Shown in pieces: positions 1 through 10,347 of a stretch of DNA of 64,000 nucleotides (position 1 is its first letter; the number at the start of each line of letters is the position of its first letter). A program made the position numbers and the translations under genes. The DNA is from Rhodocyclaceae bacterium. Lineage in GTDB: Bacteria > Pseudomonadota > Gammaproteobacteria > Burkholderiales > Rhodocyclaceae. The stretch is taken from contig JAVBXY010000005.1 in the NCBI GenBank assembly GCA_030824275.1, positions 186,001 to 250,000 of the forward strand, in the 5' to 3' direction. The notes under the pieces are model-generated. The model did no database searches, was not told the DNA's origin, and saw nothing but the letters and a program-made list of their open reading frames with translations.

Positions 1-1259
1 ACTACCCGTCCGGCGACGTCACCGCGCATATGCTGGGCTTTACCGGCATCGAGGACAACGGCCAGGAGGGTGTCGAGCTGGCCTTCAACGAGCTGCTGTC
101 GGGCAAGCCCGGTAGCCGTCGCGTGATAAAGGACCGCCGTGGCAACGTGGTGGAAGACGTCGAAAGCGTGCGTCCGCCATTGGAAGGCAAGGACATCGTG
201 CTGGCACTGGATGCCAAGATCCAGTACCTCGCTTATACGCATCTGCGTCGTGCCATCGAAGAGAACAAGGCCAAGGCGGGCGGGGTGGTAGTGCTCGATG
301 CCCGTACGGGGGAAATCCTGGCCCTGGTGAATCTGCCGACCTATAACCCCAACAACCGGGGCAAGCTGATCGGCGCGCAATTGCGCAACCGGGCGTTGAC
401 CGACACCTACGAGCCGGGCTCGACCATGAAGCCCTTCATTGCCGCTCTGGCGCTGGAAAAGGGCAAGGTCCGTTTCGATACACCGATCAATACGGCACCG
501 GGCAAGATGACCATCGGTACGGCGACGATTCACGATGCGCATATGCATGGTGTCCTGACCGTGGCCCAGGTGATCCAGAAGTCCTCCAACGTAGGCATCT
601 CGAAGATGGCTCTTTCGATGAAGCCGGAAGAGATGTGGACCATGTTCGACAGCATCGGTTTCGGCATGCCGCTCAAGCTGGGCTTCCCCGGCGAGGTCGG
701 CGGCCGCTTGCGGCCGGCCAAGAATTGGCGACCCATCGAGCAGGCCACCATGTCCTACGGCCATGGCATTTCGGTGACGCTGATGCAGATGGCGCGTGCC
801 TACCAGGCCTTCGCCCGTGACGGCGACTTGACGCCGATCTCCCTGACCCGCATGGATACACCGCCGACCAACGTCAAACAGATTTTCTCGGCGCAGACCG
901 CACGGGAAGTTCGCGCCATGCTGGAAATGGCCGTACAGCCGGGCGGCACCGCGCCCAAGGCGCAGATTCCCGGCTATCGAGTCGCCGGCAAGACGGGCAC
1001 GTCGCACAAACTGGAAGGCGGCGCCTACGCCAACAAATATGTGGCCTCCTTTACCGGCTTTGCGCCGGTTTCCGATCCGCGATTGATCGTCGCCGTGATG
1101 GTGGATGAACCCTCGAACGGCAGGCATTTCGGTGGCGACGTCTCGGCCCCTGTGTTTGCCCAGGTCATGGCGGGTGCACTGCGCACGCTGGGCGTGGCGC
1201 CGGATGCACCCCTCAAACCATTGGCGACCGATATGCCGCCGGTCACGGAGGAAATGTGA
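1..1259 (+). CDS. ftsI: FtsI (penicillin-binding protein 3), 3' part
   Basis: Septal peptidoglycan transpeptidase of the divisome, anchored in the inner membrane with a periplasmic catalytic domain. The window opens inside the gene; the reading frame is open from the first bases, so the N-terminal membrane anchor and part of the dimerisation domain are missing. The penicillin-binding motifs appear in the correct order: S-T-M-K (catalytic Ser codon near 420), S-S-N (near 582) and K-T-G-T-S (near 990). The stop at 1257-1259 lies 82 bases before murE, the largest gap in the mur/fts series. Its position at the head of murE-murF-mraY supports FtsI rather than another class B PBP. Confidence 0.95.
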   Translation, partial: YPSGDVTAHMLGFTGIEDNGQEGVELAFNELLSGKPGSRRVIKDRRGNVVEDVESVRPPLEGKDIVLALDAKIQYLAYTHLRRAIEENKAKAGGVVVLDARTGEILALVNLPTYNPNNRGKLIGAQLRNRALTDTYEPGSTMKPFIAALALEKGKVRFDTPINTAPGKMTIGTATIHDAHMHGVLTVAQVIQKSSNVGISKMALSMKPEEMWTMFDSIGFGMPLKLGFPGEVGGRLRPAKNWRPIEQATMSYGHGISVTLMQMARAYQAFARDGDLTPISLTRMDTPPTNVKQIFSAQTAREVRAMLEMAVQPGGTAPKAQIPGYRVAGKTGTSHKLEGGAYANKYVASFTGFAPVSDPRLIVAVMVDEPSNGRHFGGDVSAPVFAQVMAGALRTLGVAPDAPLKPLATDMPPVTEEM

Positions 1260-1292
1260 AGTTCGCCTGGACCGGAGCCGCGCAGCGGCGAA

Positions 1293-1335
1293 CCCTAGCC
1301 ACCCTCTCCCTCGGGGAGAGGGCTGGGGTGAGGGC
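1293..1335. repeat. Palindromic intergenic repeat (CCCTCTCCC hairpin)
   Basis: The ftsI-murE gap holds a 9-bp perfect stem, CCCTCTCCC (1302-1310) and GGGAGAGGG (1314-1322), with a TCG loop, followed by CTGGGGTGAGGG. Sequences of this shape are common as dispersed intergenic palindromes in proteobacteria. Its 3' end supplies TGAGGG seven bases before the murE ATG, so the repeat appears to double as the murE ribosome binding site. Only one copy is seen in this window. Confidence 0.7.
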
Positions 1336-1341
1336 ATTTTC

Positions 1342-2811
1342 ATGAGCGCGCTGAGTTTCATCGGCGAACTGGCGCGGCGTGGCATCGTCGTCAAAGGCCT
1401 CGCCATTGACTCGCGCCGCGTGCAACCGGGCGACGTCTTTCTCGCCTGGCCCGGTACCCAGGTGGATGGCCGCGATTTCATTCCGCAGGCCATTGCCAAT
1501 GGTGCCGTCGCCGTTATTGCCGAGCCGGGGAAAAAAGTCGGCGCTGGTGGTACGGCGACCATGAATACGCCGATGCTGGAAGTGGCAGGCCTCGCCCGCG
1601 TCGCCGGCACCATTGCGCATTTCGTCTATGGCCGGCCTTCGGAAAAACTCTGGCTGGCCGGCGTCACCGGCACCAACGGTAAAACCTCCGTGTCGCAGTG
1701 GATCGCCCAGGCCATGAACGCGCTGGACTGCAAATGCGCGGTGATCGGCACACTGGGCAACGGTTTCCCTGGCTCGCTGGTCGATAGCCCCAACACCACG
1801 CCGGATGCCGTGACCCTGCATCGTGATCTCGCCGGCTTTGTCGCCGAAGGTGCTGTGGCCTGCGTCATGGAGGTGTCCTCCATCGGCCTCGATCAGGACC
1901 GGATCGGCGGCGCCGAATTTGATGTTGCCGTGTTCACCAATCTGACCCGCGACCATCTCGAATACCACGGCAGCATGGAGGCCTACGCCGCCGCCAAGGA
2001 AAAACTGTTTACCCGGCCTGGCCTGTCGGCGGCGGTGATCAACCTCGACGATGCGTTGGGTGTGGCGCTGGCCGCACGCCTGAAAGGGCGAGTCAAGACC
2101 TGGGGCTACACACTGGCCGACGGCATGGGCACGGACGAAGTTCTGCGTGCCGAGAATCTGAAGATGACAGCCTCGGGCCTCGCTTTCGATTTGCGCGGGA
2201 CGCATATCGAGGTGCCGGTAGTCGGTCGCTTCAATGCCGCCAACATTCTCGCCGTGATCGGTGCCCTGCTGGCCGGTGACGAAGCGCTGGATGACATCGC
2301 CGCCGTGCTGCGCCACATCGAGCCGCCGCCGGGTCGCATGCAGGCGATCGGCGGCAAGGACGAACCGCTGGTGGTGGTGGACTATGCCCACACGCCGGAC
2401 GCGCTGGAGAAGGCCCTCGGTGTGCTGCGTGAAACCGCCACCGCCCGCGATGGACAACTGCGCTGCGTATTCGGTTGCGGCGGTGATCGTGATCCCGGCA
2501 AGCGCCCGTTGATGGGCGCCGTCGCCGAGGCGCTGGCGAGCCAGGTCGTGGTGACCAGCGACAACCCGCGTAGCGAAGACCCGCTGGCCATCGCTAGGCA
2601 GATTCTGGCCGGCATGAAAAGCGGCCCCGCCGCCGCCATCGAACTCGACCGCGCCCGTGCCATTCGTCTAACTGTGACCGAGGCCGATGCCTGCGACGTG
2701 GTGCTGATCGCTGGCAAGGGCCATGAACCCTATCAGGAGATTGCCGGCGTGAAACATCCGTTTTCTGATCTCGATGCCGCAAAGTCGGCTCTGGCGGTAC
2801 GGCGATCATGA
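1342..2811 (+). CDS. murE: UDP-MurNAc-L-Ala-D-Glu:meso-DAP ligase MurE
   Basis: Cytoplasmic ATP-dependent ligase adding the third stem-peptide residue. 489 residues from ATG 1342; the frame is open further upstream, but the family N-terminus and the TGAGGG ribosome site fit this ATG. The P-loop G-T-N-G-K-T lies near residue 110, and the D-N-P-R motif at 407-410 is the meso-diaminopimelate recognition signature. Two copies of the 26-bp dispersed repeat sit in the gene. One gives K-V-G-A-G-G-T-A at residues 65-72 in a variable N-terminal loop; the other gives K-S-A-L-A-V-R-R at the extreme C-terminus (481-488). The stop overlaps the murF start as ATGA. Confidence 0.97.
   Translation: MSALSFIGELARRGIVVKGLAIDSRRVQPGDVFLAWPGTQVDGRDFIPQAIANGAVAVIAEPGKKVGAGGTATMNTPMLEVAGLARVAGTIAHFVYGRPSEKLWLAGVTGTNGKTSVSQWIAQAMNALDCKCAVIGTLGNGFPGSLVDSPNTTPDAVTLHRDLAGFVAEGAVACVMEVSSIGLDQDRIGGAEFDVAVFTNLTRDHLEYHGSMEAYAAAKEKLFTRPGLSAAVINLDDALGVALAARLKGRVKTWGYTLADGMGTDEVLRAENLKMTASGLAFDLRGTHIEVPVVGRFNAANILAVIGALLAGDEALDDIAAVLRHIEPPPGRMQAIGGKDEPLVVVDYAHTPDALEKALGVLRETATARDGQLRCVFGCGGDRDPGKRPLMGAVAEALASQVVVTSDNPRSEDPLAIARQILAGMKSGPAAAIELDRARAIRLTVTEADACDVVLIAGKGHEPYQEIAGVKHPFSDLDAAKSALAVRRS
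1533..1558 (+). repeat. 26-bp dispersed repeat, copy 1 (in murE)
   Basis: Forward copy. Matches the consensus halves AAAAGTCGGCGCTGG and CGNNACGGCGA with one change (CTGGTG). Translated in frame as K-V-G-A-G-G-T-A in a variable loop of MurE. Confidence 0.9.
2780..2805 (+). repeat. 26-bp dispersed repeat, copy 2 (3' end of murE)
   Basis: Forward copy with CAAA at the start and GGCTCTGG in the middle. It is read in a different frame from copy 1, as K-S-A-L-A-V-R-R, and forms the last codons of murE just before the ATGA overlap with murF. Confidence 0.85.
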
Positions 2812-4190
2812 GCATGATGACCCTGTTCGAAGCCGCTCGCGTCCTCGGTGCCCCGGCTCCGGCCAAGGATGCGATGTTCACCGCCGTGTCCACCGATTCC
2901 CGCGCCATCGCCGCCGATGAACTTTTCGTCGCGCTCAAGGGCGAGCATTTCGACGGCCATCAATATGTCGCTGATGTTCTGCATAAGGGTGCCGCCGGCG
3001 CCGTCGTGGACGCTGCCTTCGCCGCCGCTCATCCTGGCCTGCCGCTGATCGCCGTGCAGGACACGCGGCTCGCCCTCGGTGCCCTGGCCGCCGACTGGCG
3101 CGGCCGTTTCGACATTCCGCTGATCGGCGTTACCGGCAGCAACGGCAAGACCACGGTGAAGGAAATGTGTGCCGCCATCCTGCGCGCCCATCTCGGCCCG
3201 CAGTTTGGTGAGGGTGCGGTGCTCGCCACCACCGGTAATCTCAACAACGAAATCGGTTTGCCGCTGACCCTGTTGCGCCTGCGCGCCCACCACAAGGCGG
3301 GGGTAATCGAGATGGGCATGAACCATGCGGGCGAGATCGACTACCTGACGCGTCTGGCCGCGCCCACCGTGGCACTGGTGAACAACGCCCAGCGTGCCCA
3401 CCTGGCCGGCCTTGGTTCGATCCAGGACGTGGCCCTGGCCAAGGGCGAAATCTTTGCCGGCCTCGGTGCGAGCGGGGTCGCGGTGTTCAATGGCGACGAT
3501 GCACAGTGCGGCATATGGCAGCAGTTGTCGCTGGACTACCGGCAAGTCTGCTTCGGCCTCGATCACGATGCCGAACTGCGCGGCGATTTTGTCCCTCATG
3601 GTTTCGGTGGCCTGCTGCGACTGATCACGGCGGAGGGTACGCTGGCCGTCAATCTCGGCGTGCCGGGGCGACACAACGCCCGCAATGCCTGCGCCGCGGC
3701 CGCTGCAACCCTGGCTGCCGGTGTGCCCGGCGAGGCCGTGGTGCGCGGGCTGGAGGGCTATGCCGGCGTCAAGGGTCGCTTGCAACGCTGTCAGGGCAAG
3801 CAGGGGGCACTGGTCATCGACGACAGCTACAACGCCAATCCGGATTCCATGCGTGCCGCTATCGACGTGCTGGCCTCGATTCCCGGCCACCGTATCTTTG
3901 TCATGGGCGACATGGGCGAGGCCGGCGAGGCCGCCGGACAATTCCATGACGAGATCGGCGGCTACGCCAAGAGCCACGGCATCGACAAGCTCTACGCGCT
4001 GGGCGATCTGTCGGTAGCGGCGGCGCGCAACTTCGGCGAGGGCGGCGTGCATTTCGGCCGCATCGACGACTTGATCAAATCACTGAACGCCGATCTGGAC
4101 AATCAGACCACCGTCCTCATCAAGGGCTCCCGTTTCATGCGCATGGAGCGCGTGGTCGAGGCCGTCACGGAGAAAATCCATGCTGCTTGA
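2808..4190 (+). CDS. murF: UDP-MurNAc-tripeptide:D-Ala-D-Ala ligase MurF
   Basis: Cytoplasmic Mur ligase that adds D-Ala-D-Ala to the UDP-MurNAc-tripeptide. 460 residues. The Mur-ligase P-loop G-S-N-G-K-T-T starts near residue 110, followed by the central-domain stretch with E-M-G-M-N-H and the C-terminal D-D-S-Y-N-A-N-P motif typical of MurF. The start is the ATG inside the ATGA overlap with murE, and the end overlaps mraY by 11 bases, so translation is very likely coupled through all three genes. Confidence 0.97.
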   Translation: MSMMTLFEAARVLGAPAPAKDAMFTAVSTDSRAIAADELFVALKGEHFDGHQYVADVLHKGAAGAVVDAAFAAAHPGLPLIAVQDTRLALGALAADWRGRFDIPLIGVTGSNGKTTVKEMCAAILRAHLGPQFGEGAVLATTGNLNNEIGLPLTLLRLRAHHKAGVIEMGMNHAGEIDYLTRLAAPTVALVNNAQRAHLAGLGSIQDVALAKGEIFAGLGASGVAVFNGDDAQCGIWQQLSLDYRQVCFGLDHDAELRGDFVPHGFGGLLRLITAEGTLAVNLGVPGRHNARNACAAAAATLAAGVPGEAVVRGLEGYAGVKGRLQRCQGKQGALVIDDSYNANPDSMRAAIDVLASIPGHRIFVMGDMGEAGEAAGQFHDEIGGYAKSHGIDKLYALGDLSVAAARNFGEGGVHFGRIDDLIKSLNADLDNQTTVLIKGSRFMRMERVVEAVTEKIHAA

Positions 4191-5349
4191 ACTGGCCCAA
4201 TGGCTGGCTCGCGACTTTCGCGGGTTCAACGTCTTCAACTACATCACCCTGCGCGCGGTGCTGGCGACCATGACGGCGCTGACCATCTCCTTCGTCTTCG
4301 GCCCGGCGGTGATTCGCTGGCTGGCGGCAAAGAAGATCGGCCAGTCGGTGCGCAGCGACGGGCCGCAAACGCACTTGATAAAAGCCGGCACGCCGACCAT
4401 GGGCGGGGCGCTGATCCTGATCTCGCTGGGCGTCTCCACCCTGCTCTGGGCCGACCTCTCCAATCGCTTCGTCTGGATCATCCTCATCGTCACCTTCGGT
4501 TACGGCGCCGTTGGCTGGGTCGATGACTGGCGCAAGGTGGTGTACCGCAACCCGGACGGCCTCTCGGCGCGCTCTAAGTTCTTCTGGCAGTCGGTGGTCG
4601 GCCTGGTCGCCGCCATCTACATCGCCTTCTCGATCTCGGCGCCGAACAACGAGAAAGTGGTCGAACTCTTCTTCCAGTGGGTCGGCTCCGGCTTCACGCT
4701 GGAACTACCGACCAAGACCGATCTCATCGTGCCTTTCTTCAAGAGCGTCTCCTACCCGCTCGGCATGTTCGGCTTCATCACCCTGAGTTACTTCGTCATC
4801 GTCGGTACCAGCAACGCGGTGAACCTCACCGACGGCCTCGATGGCCTCGCCATCATGCCCACCGTGCTGGTCGGCGCCGCCCTGGGCATCTTCACCTACG
4901 TCGCCGGCAATGCGGTGTTCTCCAAATACCTGCTGCTGCCCTACATCCCCGGTGCAGGCGAACTCACCGTGTTCTGCGGCGCCCTGGCCGGCGCGGGCCT
5001 TGGCTTCCTCTGGTTTAACGCCTATCCGGCCGAAGTCTTCATGGGCGACGTCGGCGCCCTGGCCCTGGGCGCGGCGCTGGGTGCAGTGGCCATCGTCGCC
5101 CGCCAGGAGATCGTGCTCTTCATCATGGGCGGCGTCTTCGTCGCCGAAACGCTCTCGGTGATGCTCCAGGTCGGCTATTTCAAATACACCAAGAAGCGCT
5201 ACGGCGAGGGTCGCCGCATCCTGCGCATGGCGCCGCTGCACCACCATTTCGAGCAGACCGGCTGGAAGGAAACCCAGGTCGTGGTCCGCTTCTGGATCAT
5301 CACCATCCTGCTGGTGCTGTTTGGCCTTTCCACCTTGAAGATACGCTGA
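4180..5349 (+). CDS. mraY: Phospho-MurNAc-pentapeptide transferase MraY
   Basis: Polytopic inner-membrane enzyme that transfers phospho-MurNAc-pentapeptide to undecaprenyl phosphate, giving lipid I. 389 residues, slightly longer than the 360 of E. coli. Family motifs are visible: V-D-D-W-R near 113, N-L-T-D-G-L-D-G near 215, and H-H-H-F-E near 354. The N-terminus (with G-F-N-V-F-N-Y) matches the family start, which supports the ATG inside the end of murF. It is followed after 9 bases by murD. Confidence 0.97.
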   Translation: MLLELAQWLARDFRGFNVFNYITLRAVLATMTALTISFVFGPAVIRWLAAKKIGQSVRSDGPQTHLIKAGTPTMGGALILISLGVSTLLWADLSNRFVWIILIVTFGYGAVGWVDDWRKVVYRNPDGLSARSKFFWQSVVGLVAAIYIAFSISAPNNEKVVELFFQWVGSGFTLELPTKTDLIVPFFKSVSYPLGMFGFITLSYFVIVGTSNAVNLTDGLDGLAIMPTVLVGAALGIFTYVAGNAVFSKYLLLPYIPGAGELTVFCGALAGAGLGFLWFNAYPAEVFMGDVGALALGAALGAVAIVARQEIVLFIMGGVFVAETLSVMLQVGYFKYTKKRYGEGRRILRMAPLHHHFEQTGWKETQVVVRFWIITILLVLFGLSTLKIR

Positions 5350-5358
5350 AGATCGGTA

Positions 5359-6753
5359 ATGGAACTCACGGGCAGACACGTCCTCATCCTCGGCCTCGGC
5401 GAAACCGGCCTGGCCTGCGCGCGCTGGTGCGAGCGGCAGGGTGCCCGTGTGCGCGTGGCGGATACGCGGACGGCGCCGCCTTATCTGAACGAGCTGCATC
5501 GCCGTGTCGCCAGCGCCGACTTTTGCACGACCAGTTTCAACGAGGATTTCGACAAGAGTCTGCTTGACGGCATCGACCTGCTGGTCCTCTCGCCGGGACT
5601 TTCCGGCGGCCTGATGGTGGTGATCCACGCCCGCGCCGCCGGCATTCCGGTGGTCGGCGAGATTGAGCTCTTCGCGCGCGGCTTGCGGACCCTGGGCGGG
5701 AATGTTCCCGTCGTCGCCATCACCGGGACCAACGGCAAGACCACCACTACCGCCCTGACCGGCCATCTGCTCGCGGCCACCGGCAAGCGGGTCGGCGTGG
5801 CCGGCAACATCTCACCGGCGGCGCTGACGGCGCTGATGGATTTCCAGGATGCCGGCACTCTGCCGGAGGTATGGGTGCTGGAACTGTCGAGCTTCCAGCT
5901 CGAAACCACCGAGACGCTGAATCCGATGGCGGCGACGGTGCTCAATATTTCCGACGACCATCTGGATCGCTATATCGATCTTGATGAATACGCATCGGTC
6001 AAGGCTCGCGTCTTCCAGGCCGGCGCCGAGCATGCGGGGGTGCAGGTGCTCAACCGCGTCGACCGTCGTGTCGCCCGCATGGCATTGCCGGATCGCCGCA
6101 TCATCGGCTTCGGCCTCGATGCACCGGCGCATCCGGACGACTTCGGCCTGCGCCCCAATCGGGGCGAGACCTGGATCGTGCAGGGTGATCGTTTCCTGCT
6201 GCCGGTTTCCGAGCTGCCCATCAGCGGTCTTCACAATGCCATGAACGCTATGGCGGCCCTGGCCTTGTGCGTGGCACTTGGCTTCGATGCGGTGCCGCTA
6301 TTGCCGGCGCTGCGCGCATTTCGCGGCCTGCCGCATCGGGTCGAGAAGGTGGATGAGATCGATGGCGTCGCCTGGTTCGACGACTCCAAAGGTACCAATG
6401 TCGGCGCCACTGTAGCCGCTCTCGAAGGCATGGGGCGTAAGGTGGTGGTGATCCTCGGCGGCGACGGCAAGGGGCAGGACTTCTCGCCCCTGAAGCGGGC
6501 CGTGGCGCGCCATGCCCGCGCCGCCGTGCTGATCGGTCGTGACGGGCCGCTGATCGAAAAGATCATCGCCGATGCTGGCGTGCCGGTGGAGTGCGCCACT
6601 GACATGACTGACGCCGTGCGTCGCGCCAGCGCCCAGGCGCAGCCGGGCGACGCCGTACTGCTCTCGCCAGCCTGTGCCAGCTTCGACATGTTCCGCAACT
6701 ATGAGCATCGCGCCCAGGTGTTCATCGAGGCGGTGAAAGGCCTGCCGCGATGA
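5359..6753 (+). CDS. murD: UDP-MurNAc-L-alanine:D-glutamate ligase MurD
   Basis: Cytoplasmic Mur ligase adding D-Glu to UDP-MurNAc-L-Ala. 464 residues. It has an N-terminal Rossmann-type G-L-G-E-T-G motif, the P-loop G-T-N-G-K-T-T near 123, and the C-terminal D-D-S-K-G-T-N-V segment characteristic of MurD. A reversed copy of the 26-bp repeat encodes residues 48-56 (R-R-V-A-S-A-D-F-C). The stop overlaps the ftsW start as ATGA. Confidence 0.97.
   Translation: MELTGRHVLILGLGETGLACARWCERQGARVRVADTRTAPPYLNELHRRVASADFCTTSFNEDFDKSLLDGIDLLVLSPGLSGGLMVVIHARAAGIPVVGEIELFARGLRTLGGNVPVVAITGTNGKTTTTALTGHLLAATGKRVGVAGNISPAALTALMDFQDAGTLPEVWVLELSSFQLETTETLNPMAATVLNISDDHLDRYIDLDEYASVKARVFQAGAEHAGVQVLNRVDRRVARMALPDRRIIGFGLDAPAHPDDFGLRPNRGETWIVQGDRFLLPVSELPISGLHNAMNAMAALALCVALGFDAVPLLPALRAFRGLPHRVEKVDEIDGVAWFDDSKGTNVGATVAALEGMGRKVVVILGGDGKGQDFSPLKRAVARHARAAVLIGRDGPLIEKIIADAGVPVECATDMTDAVRRASAQAQPGDAVLLSPACASFDMFRNYEHRAQVFIEAVKGLPR
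5499..5524 (-). repeat. 26-bp dispersed repeat, copy 3 (in murD, antisense to the gene)
   Basis: Minus-strand copy; its reverse complement matches the consensus at all informative positions, with AC at the variable pair. It is translated on murD's strand as R-R-V-A-S-A-D-F, a third reading frame of the same DNA sequence. Confidence 0.9.
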
Positions 6754-7910
6754 ACAGCTACGCCGCTCCGCAACAGCGCGGCCCGGCCGAGCTCGACGGC
6801 CTGCTGCTGTGGCCGGCCCTCGGCCTGCTGCTGTTCGGCATGGTCATGGTGTACTCGGCTTCCATCGCCATGGCCGAGGGCAGCCGCTTCACTGGCGGCC
6901 AACCCGCATTTTTCCTGATGCGCCACGGCGTTTTCCTCGCCGTCGGCCTGGTGGCCGGCGTGATGGCCTTCCAGATTCCGCTGCGGCTATGGCAGCAGGC
7001 GGCGCCCTGGGCCTTTCTGGTCGGCTTCGTGCTGCTGCTGGTGGTGCTGATTCCCCACGTCGGCAAATCGGTGAACGGCGCCCAGCGCTGGATTGGCTTC
7101 GGCCCCATCAATCTCCAGCCTTCCGAGCTGATGAAACTCTTCGCCGTGCTTTACGCCGCCGATTACACGACACGCAAGCTCGACGACATGATGAGCTTCC
7201 GCAAGGGCTTCGTGCCCATGGCCGTGGTCATGGTGCTGGTCGGCGCGCTGCTGCTGCGCGAGCCGGACTTCGGCGCCTTCGTGGTGATCATTTCCATCGC
7301 CGTCGGCATCCTTTTCCTCGGCGGCATCAACGCCCGCCTCTTCGCCGTGCTGATCGGCGTCATGGCCGTGGCCTTCGTCATCCTGATCTGGTCCTCGCCC
7401 TATCGTCGCGAACGCATCTTCGGCTTCATGGATCCGTGGCAGGACGCGTTCGGCAAGGGCTACCAGCTCTCCCATGCGCTGATCGCCTTCGGTCGCGGCG
7501 AGTGGTTCGGCGTCGGCCTCGGCGCCAGCGTCGAAAAGCTCTTCTACCTGCCGGAAGCGCACACCGACTTCCTGCTCGCCGTGATCGCCGAGGAACTCGG
7601 CTTCGTCGGCGTCTGCGCCGTGATCGGCCTATTCGCCCTGCTGGTGCAACGCTCCTTCGCCATCGGTCGCCAGGCCCTGATCCTCGACCGCGTCTATGCC
7701 GGACTTGTCGCCCAGGGCATCGGTATCTGGCTCGGCGTTCAGGGTTTCATCAACATGGGCGTGAACATGGGTCTGCTGCCGACCAAGGGCCTGACCCTGC
7801 CGCTGATGAGCTTTGGTGGTTCGGGTATCGTCGCCAACTGTCTGGCGCTGGGCATCCTGTTGCGCGTCGATTGGGAGAATAGGCAACTGATGCGGGGACA
7901 GCAGGTATGA
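6750..7910 (+). CDS. ftsW: FtsW, septal SEDS-family lipid II polymerase
   Basis: Polytopic inner-membrane SEDS glycosyltransferase that works with FtsI at the septum. 386 residues with about ten hydrophobic segments. Family landmarks include the G-A-Q-R-W-I stretch, Q-P-S-E-L-M-K, the long periplasmic loop with S-P-Y-R-R-E-R, and the C-terminal [14 protein letters not shown] overlaps join it to murD upstream and murG downstream, the standard dcw position for ftsW rather than rodA. Confidence 0.96.
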   Translation: MNSYAAPQQRGPAELDGLLLWPALGLLLFGMVMVYSASIAMAEGSRFTGGQPAFFLMRHGVFLAVGLVAGVMAFQIPLRLWQQAAPWAFLVGFVLLLVVLIPHVGKSVNGAQRWIGFGPINLQPSELMKLFAVLYAADYTTRKLDDMMSFRKGFVPMAVVMVLVGALLLREPDFGAFVVIISIAVGILFLGGINARLFAVLIGVMAVAFVILIWSSPYRRERIFGFMDPWQDAFGKGYQLSHALIAFGRGEWFGVGLGASVEKLFYLPEAHTDFLLAVIAEELGFVGVCAVIGLFALLVQRSFAIGRQALILDRVYAGLVAQGIGIWLGVQGFINMGVNMGLLPTKGLTLPLMSFGGSGIVANCLALGILLRVDWENRQLMRGQQV

Positions 7911-8962
7911 GAACTCTCCTGGTCATGGCTGGCGGCACGGGTGGGCACATCATGCCCGGCATCGCCGTGGCCGAAGCTCTGCGCGCACAGGGCTGGAAGA
8001 TCGCCTGGATGGGCAACCCGGATGGCATGGAAGCCAAGCTCACTGCCGGGCTCGGCTACGAGATGGCCTGGGTGCGTTTTTCGGCCCTGCGCGGCAAGGG
8101 TATCGTGCGCAAGCTGATGCTGCCCTTCAATCTGTTGCGCGGCTTCGCCCAGGCCCTGGCGCACCTCAAACGCATCCGGCCCGATGTGGTGCTCGGCATG
8201 GGCGGTTACGTCACATTCCCCGGCGGCATGATGGCGGTGCTGAAGGGTATCCCGCTGGTCCTGCACGAACAGAACTCCGTCGCCGGCCTCGCCAATCGCG
8301 TCCTCGCCGCCGTCGCCGACCGTATCGTCACCGGCTTCCCTGATGTCCTGAAGAAGGGCGAATGGCTGGGCAATCCGGTACGGCCTGAAATCGCCGTGCT
8401 GCCAGAGCCGACTATTCGCTACGCCGGCCACAGCGGCCCCTTGCGTGTGCTGGTGGTGGGTGGCAGTCTCGGTGCTCAGGCGCTTAATGAAACCTTGCCG
8501 AAAGCCCTGGCTCTGCTGCCCGAGAGCGAGCGGCCCGAAGTGGTGCACCAGGCTGGGGAAAAACATCTGCCGCTGCTACAGAGCTTCTACCTCTCGGCCG
8601 ACGTCAAGGCGCACTGTGTCGCCTTTATCAGCGATATGGGCGTCGCCTACGGCTGGGCCGATCTGGTGATTTGCCGGGCTGGCGCCCTTACCGTGGCCGA
8701 ACTGGCGGCGGCCGGTGTCGCCAGCATCCTGGTGCCCTTTCCGCATGCGGTGGATGACCACCAGACCACGAATGCCCGCTTTCTGGCCAGCGCCGGGGCG
8801 GCGATCCTGCTGCCACAAAGTGAGATGACGCCGGAGCGACTGGCCGAGATCGGCCGTCTGCCCCGGGAACAACTGGCCCAGATGGCCGAAAAGGCGAGGG
8901 CGCTGGCGCGCCCCGATGCGACGGCGGACGTCGCCCAAGTTTGCGCGGAGTTAGCCCGATGA
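7907..8962 (+). CDS. murG: UDP-GlcNAc:lipid I GlcNAc transferase MurG
   Basis: Peripheral inner-membrane GT-B glycosyltransferase making lipid II from lipid I. 351 residues. The N-terminal glycine-rich loop [14 protein letters not shown], and the C-terminal donor-site region around [10 protein letters not shown] are all present. It is coupled to ftsW and murC by 4-base ATGA overlaps. Confidence 0.97.
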   Translation: MRTLLVMAGGTGGHIMPGIAVAEALRAQGWKIAWMGNPDGMEAKLTAGLGYEMAWVRFSALRGKGIVRKLMLPFNLLRGFAQALAHLKRIRPDVVLGMGGYVTFPGGMMAVLKGIPLVLHEQNSVAGLANRVLAAVADRIVTGFPDVLKKGEWLGNPVRPEIAVLPEPTIRYAGHSGPLRVLVVGGSLGAQALNETLPKALALLPESERPEVVHQAGEKHLPLLQSFYLSADVKAHCVAFISDMGVAYGWADLVICRAGALTVAELAAAGVASILVPFPHAVDDHQTTNARFLASAGAAILLPQSEMTPERLAEIGRLPREQLAQMAEKARALARPDATADVAQVCAELAR

Positions 8963-10347
8963 AACATAAAGTCAAACGCATCCATTTCGTTGGCATCGGC
9001 GGTTCCGGCATGAGCGGCATCGCTGAGGTGCTGGCCAACCAGGGCTTCGAGGTCAGTGGTTCCGATCTCGCCGAGAGCGCGACGACGCGCCGATTGGCGG
9101 CGCAGGGCATCCGTGTCGATGTCGGCCATCGCCCGGAGAATGCGGCAACGGCCGATGCGGTGGTGGTGTCTACCGCCGTACGGGACGATAACCCGGAAGT
9201 GATGACCGCTCGCGAGCGCAAGGTGCCTGTGGTGCCCCGTGCCCAGATGCTGGCCGAGTTGATGCGCCTCAAGCAGGGCGTCGCCATCGCTGGTACCCAC
9301 GGCAAGACCACCACCACCAGCCTCGTTGCATCCTGCCTTGCCGAAGGCGGGCTGGACCCGACCTTCGTCATCGGTGGTCGTTTGAATTCCGCCGGCGCCA
9401 ACGCCCGTCTCGGCTCCGGCGAATTTCTCGTGGCCGAAGCCGACGAGTCGGACGCCTCCTTCCTCTTCCTGTCACCCGTCGTATCGGTGATCACCAATAT
9501 CGACGCCGACCACATGGAAACCTACGGCCACGATTTCGGTCGCCTCAAGCAGGCCTTCGTGGATTTCCTTCATCGCCTGCCGTTTTATGGCGTGGCCGTA
9601 GTCTGCAACGATGACCCCAATGTGCGCGAGATCATTCCCCGCGTCGCCAAGCAGATCGTCACCTACGGCATCGATGCACCTGCCAACTTCCGCGCCGAGA
9701 ACGTGGTGGCCGATGGCGGCACCATGCGCTTCGACTGCGTGCGCACCAACGGCAGTGTGTCGCGTCTGTCCATCGTGCTCAACTTGCCCGGTCGTCACAA
9801 CGTCCTCAATGCCCTGGCCGCGATTGCCGTGGCCACGGAAGTCGGCGTTGGCGACACGGCGATCGTCAAGGCCCTGGCCGAGTTCCGTGGCGTTGGCCGC
9901 CGCTTCCAGCGTTATGGTGAGGTTCCCTGTGCTGACGGCGGGCATTTCACACTGGTGGACGACTACGGTCACCATCCGGTTGAAATGGCGGCCACCATTG
10001 CTGCCGCGCGTGGTGCCTTTCCGGGCCGCCGACTGGTACTGGCCTTCCAGCCCCACCGCTACACCCGGACGCGCGACTGTTTCGAGGATTTCGTCAAGGT
10101 GCTCTCCGGTGTCGATGCCCTCCTGTTGGCCGAGGTCTACGCGGCTGGCGAGGCCCCCATCGTCGCCGCCGACGGCCGCACCCTGGTCCGCGCCGTACGC
10201 GTGGCGGGCAAGGTGGAACCCGTTTTTGTCGAGGACATCGTGGCCATGCCGACAGCCATCCTCGATGCGGTGCGTGACGGCGACGTGGTGATCACCATGG
10301 GCGCCGGTTCGATTGGCGCTGTGCCGGGAAAGCTTTCCGATGCCTGA
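8959..10347 (+). CDS. murC: UDP-MurNAc:L-alanine ligase MurC
   Basis: Cytoplasmic ligase that adds the first amino acid of the stem peptide. 462 residues from the ATG overlapping the murG stop; an in-frame TTG six codons earlier is less likely. N-terminal G-I-G-G-S-G-M-S-G and the P-loop G-T-H-G-K-T-T-T near 112 are diagnostic of MurC, as is the C-terminal Q-P-H-R-Y-T-R-T. A degenerate copy of the 26-bp repeat encodes E-V-G-V-G-D-T-A at residues 294-301, with no obvious length change against the family. Confidence 0.97.
   Translation: MKHKVKRIHFVGIGGSGMSGIAEVLANQGFEVSGSDLAESATTRRLAAQGIRVDVGHRPENAATADAVVVSTAVRDDNPEVMTARERKVPVVPRAQMLAELMRLKQGVAIAGTHGKTTTTSLVASCLAEGGLDPTFVIGGRLNSAGANARLGSGEFLVAEADESDASFLFLSPVVSVITNIDADHMETYGHDFGRLKQAFVDFLHRLPFYGVAVVCNDDPNVREIIPRVAKQIVTYGIDAPANFRAENVVADGGTMRFDCVRTNGSVSRLSIVLNLPGRHNVLNALAAIAVATEVGVGDTAIVKALAEFRGVGRRFQRYGEVPCADGGHFTLVDDYGHHPVEMAATIAAARGAFPGRRLVLAFQPHRYTRTRDCFEDFVKVLSGVDALLLAEVYAAGEAPIVAADGRTLVRAVRVAGKVEPVFVEDIVAMPTAILDAVRDGDVVITMGAGSIGAVPGKLSDA
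9837..9862 (+). repeat. 26-bp dispersed repeat, copy 4 (in murC, degenerate start)
   Basis: Forward copy differing from consensus in the first two bases (GG for AA) and one internal base (GTTGG for GCTGG). Read as E-V-G-V-G-D-T-A. It could partly be chance convergence in a conserved protein, so it is the least certain copy. Confidence 0.65.

Noticed and set aside
1243-2457. Long open frames opposite murE, murF, mraY, ftsA/ftsZ, secA, hrpA and other genes
   Set aside because: They lie entirely antisense to well-identified genes, have no family features, and are expected in GC-rich DNA with strong third-position bias.
8941-8958. TTG start for murC six codons upstream
   Set aside because: The ATG at 8959 gives the ATGA overlap seen at most junctions of this operon and the usual MurC N-terminus.
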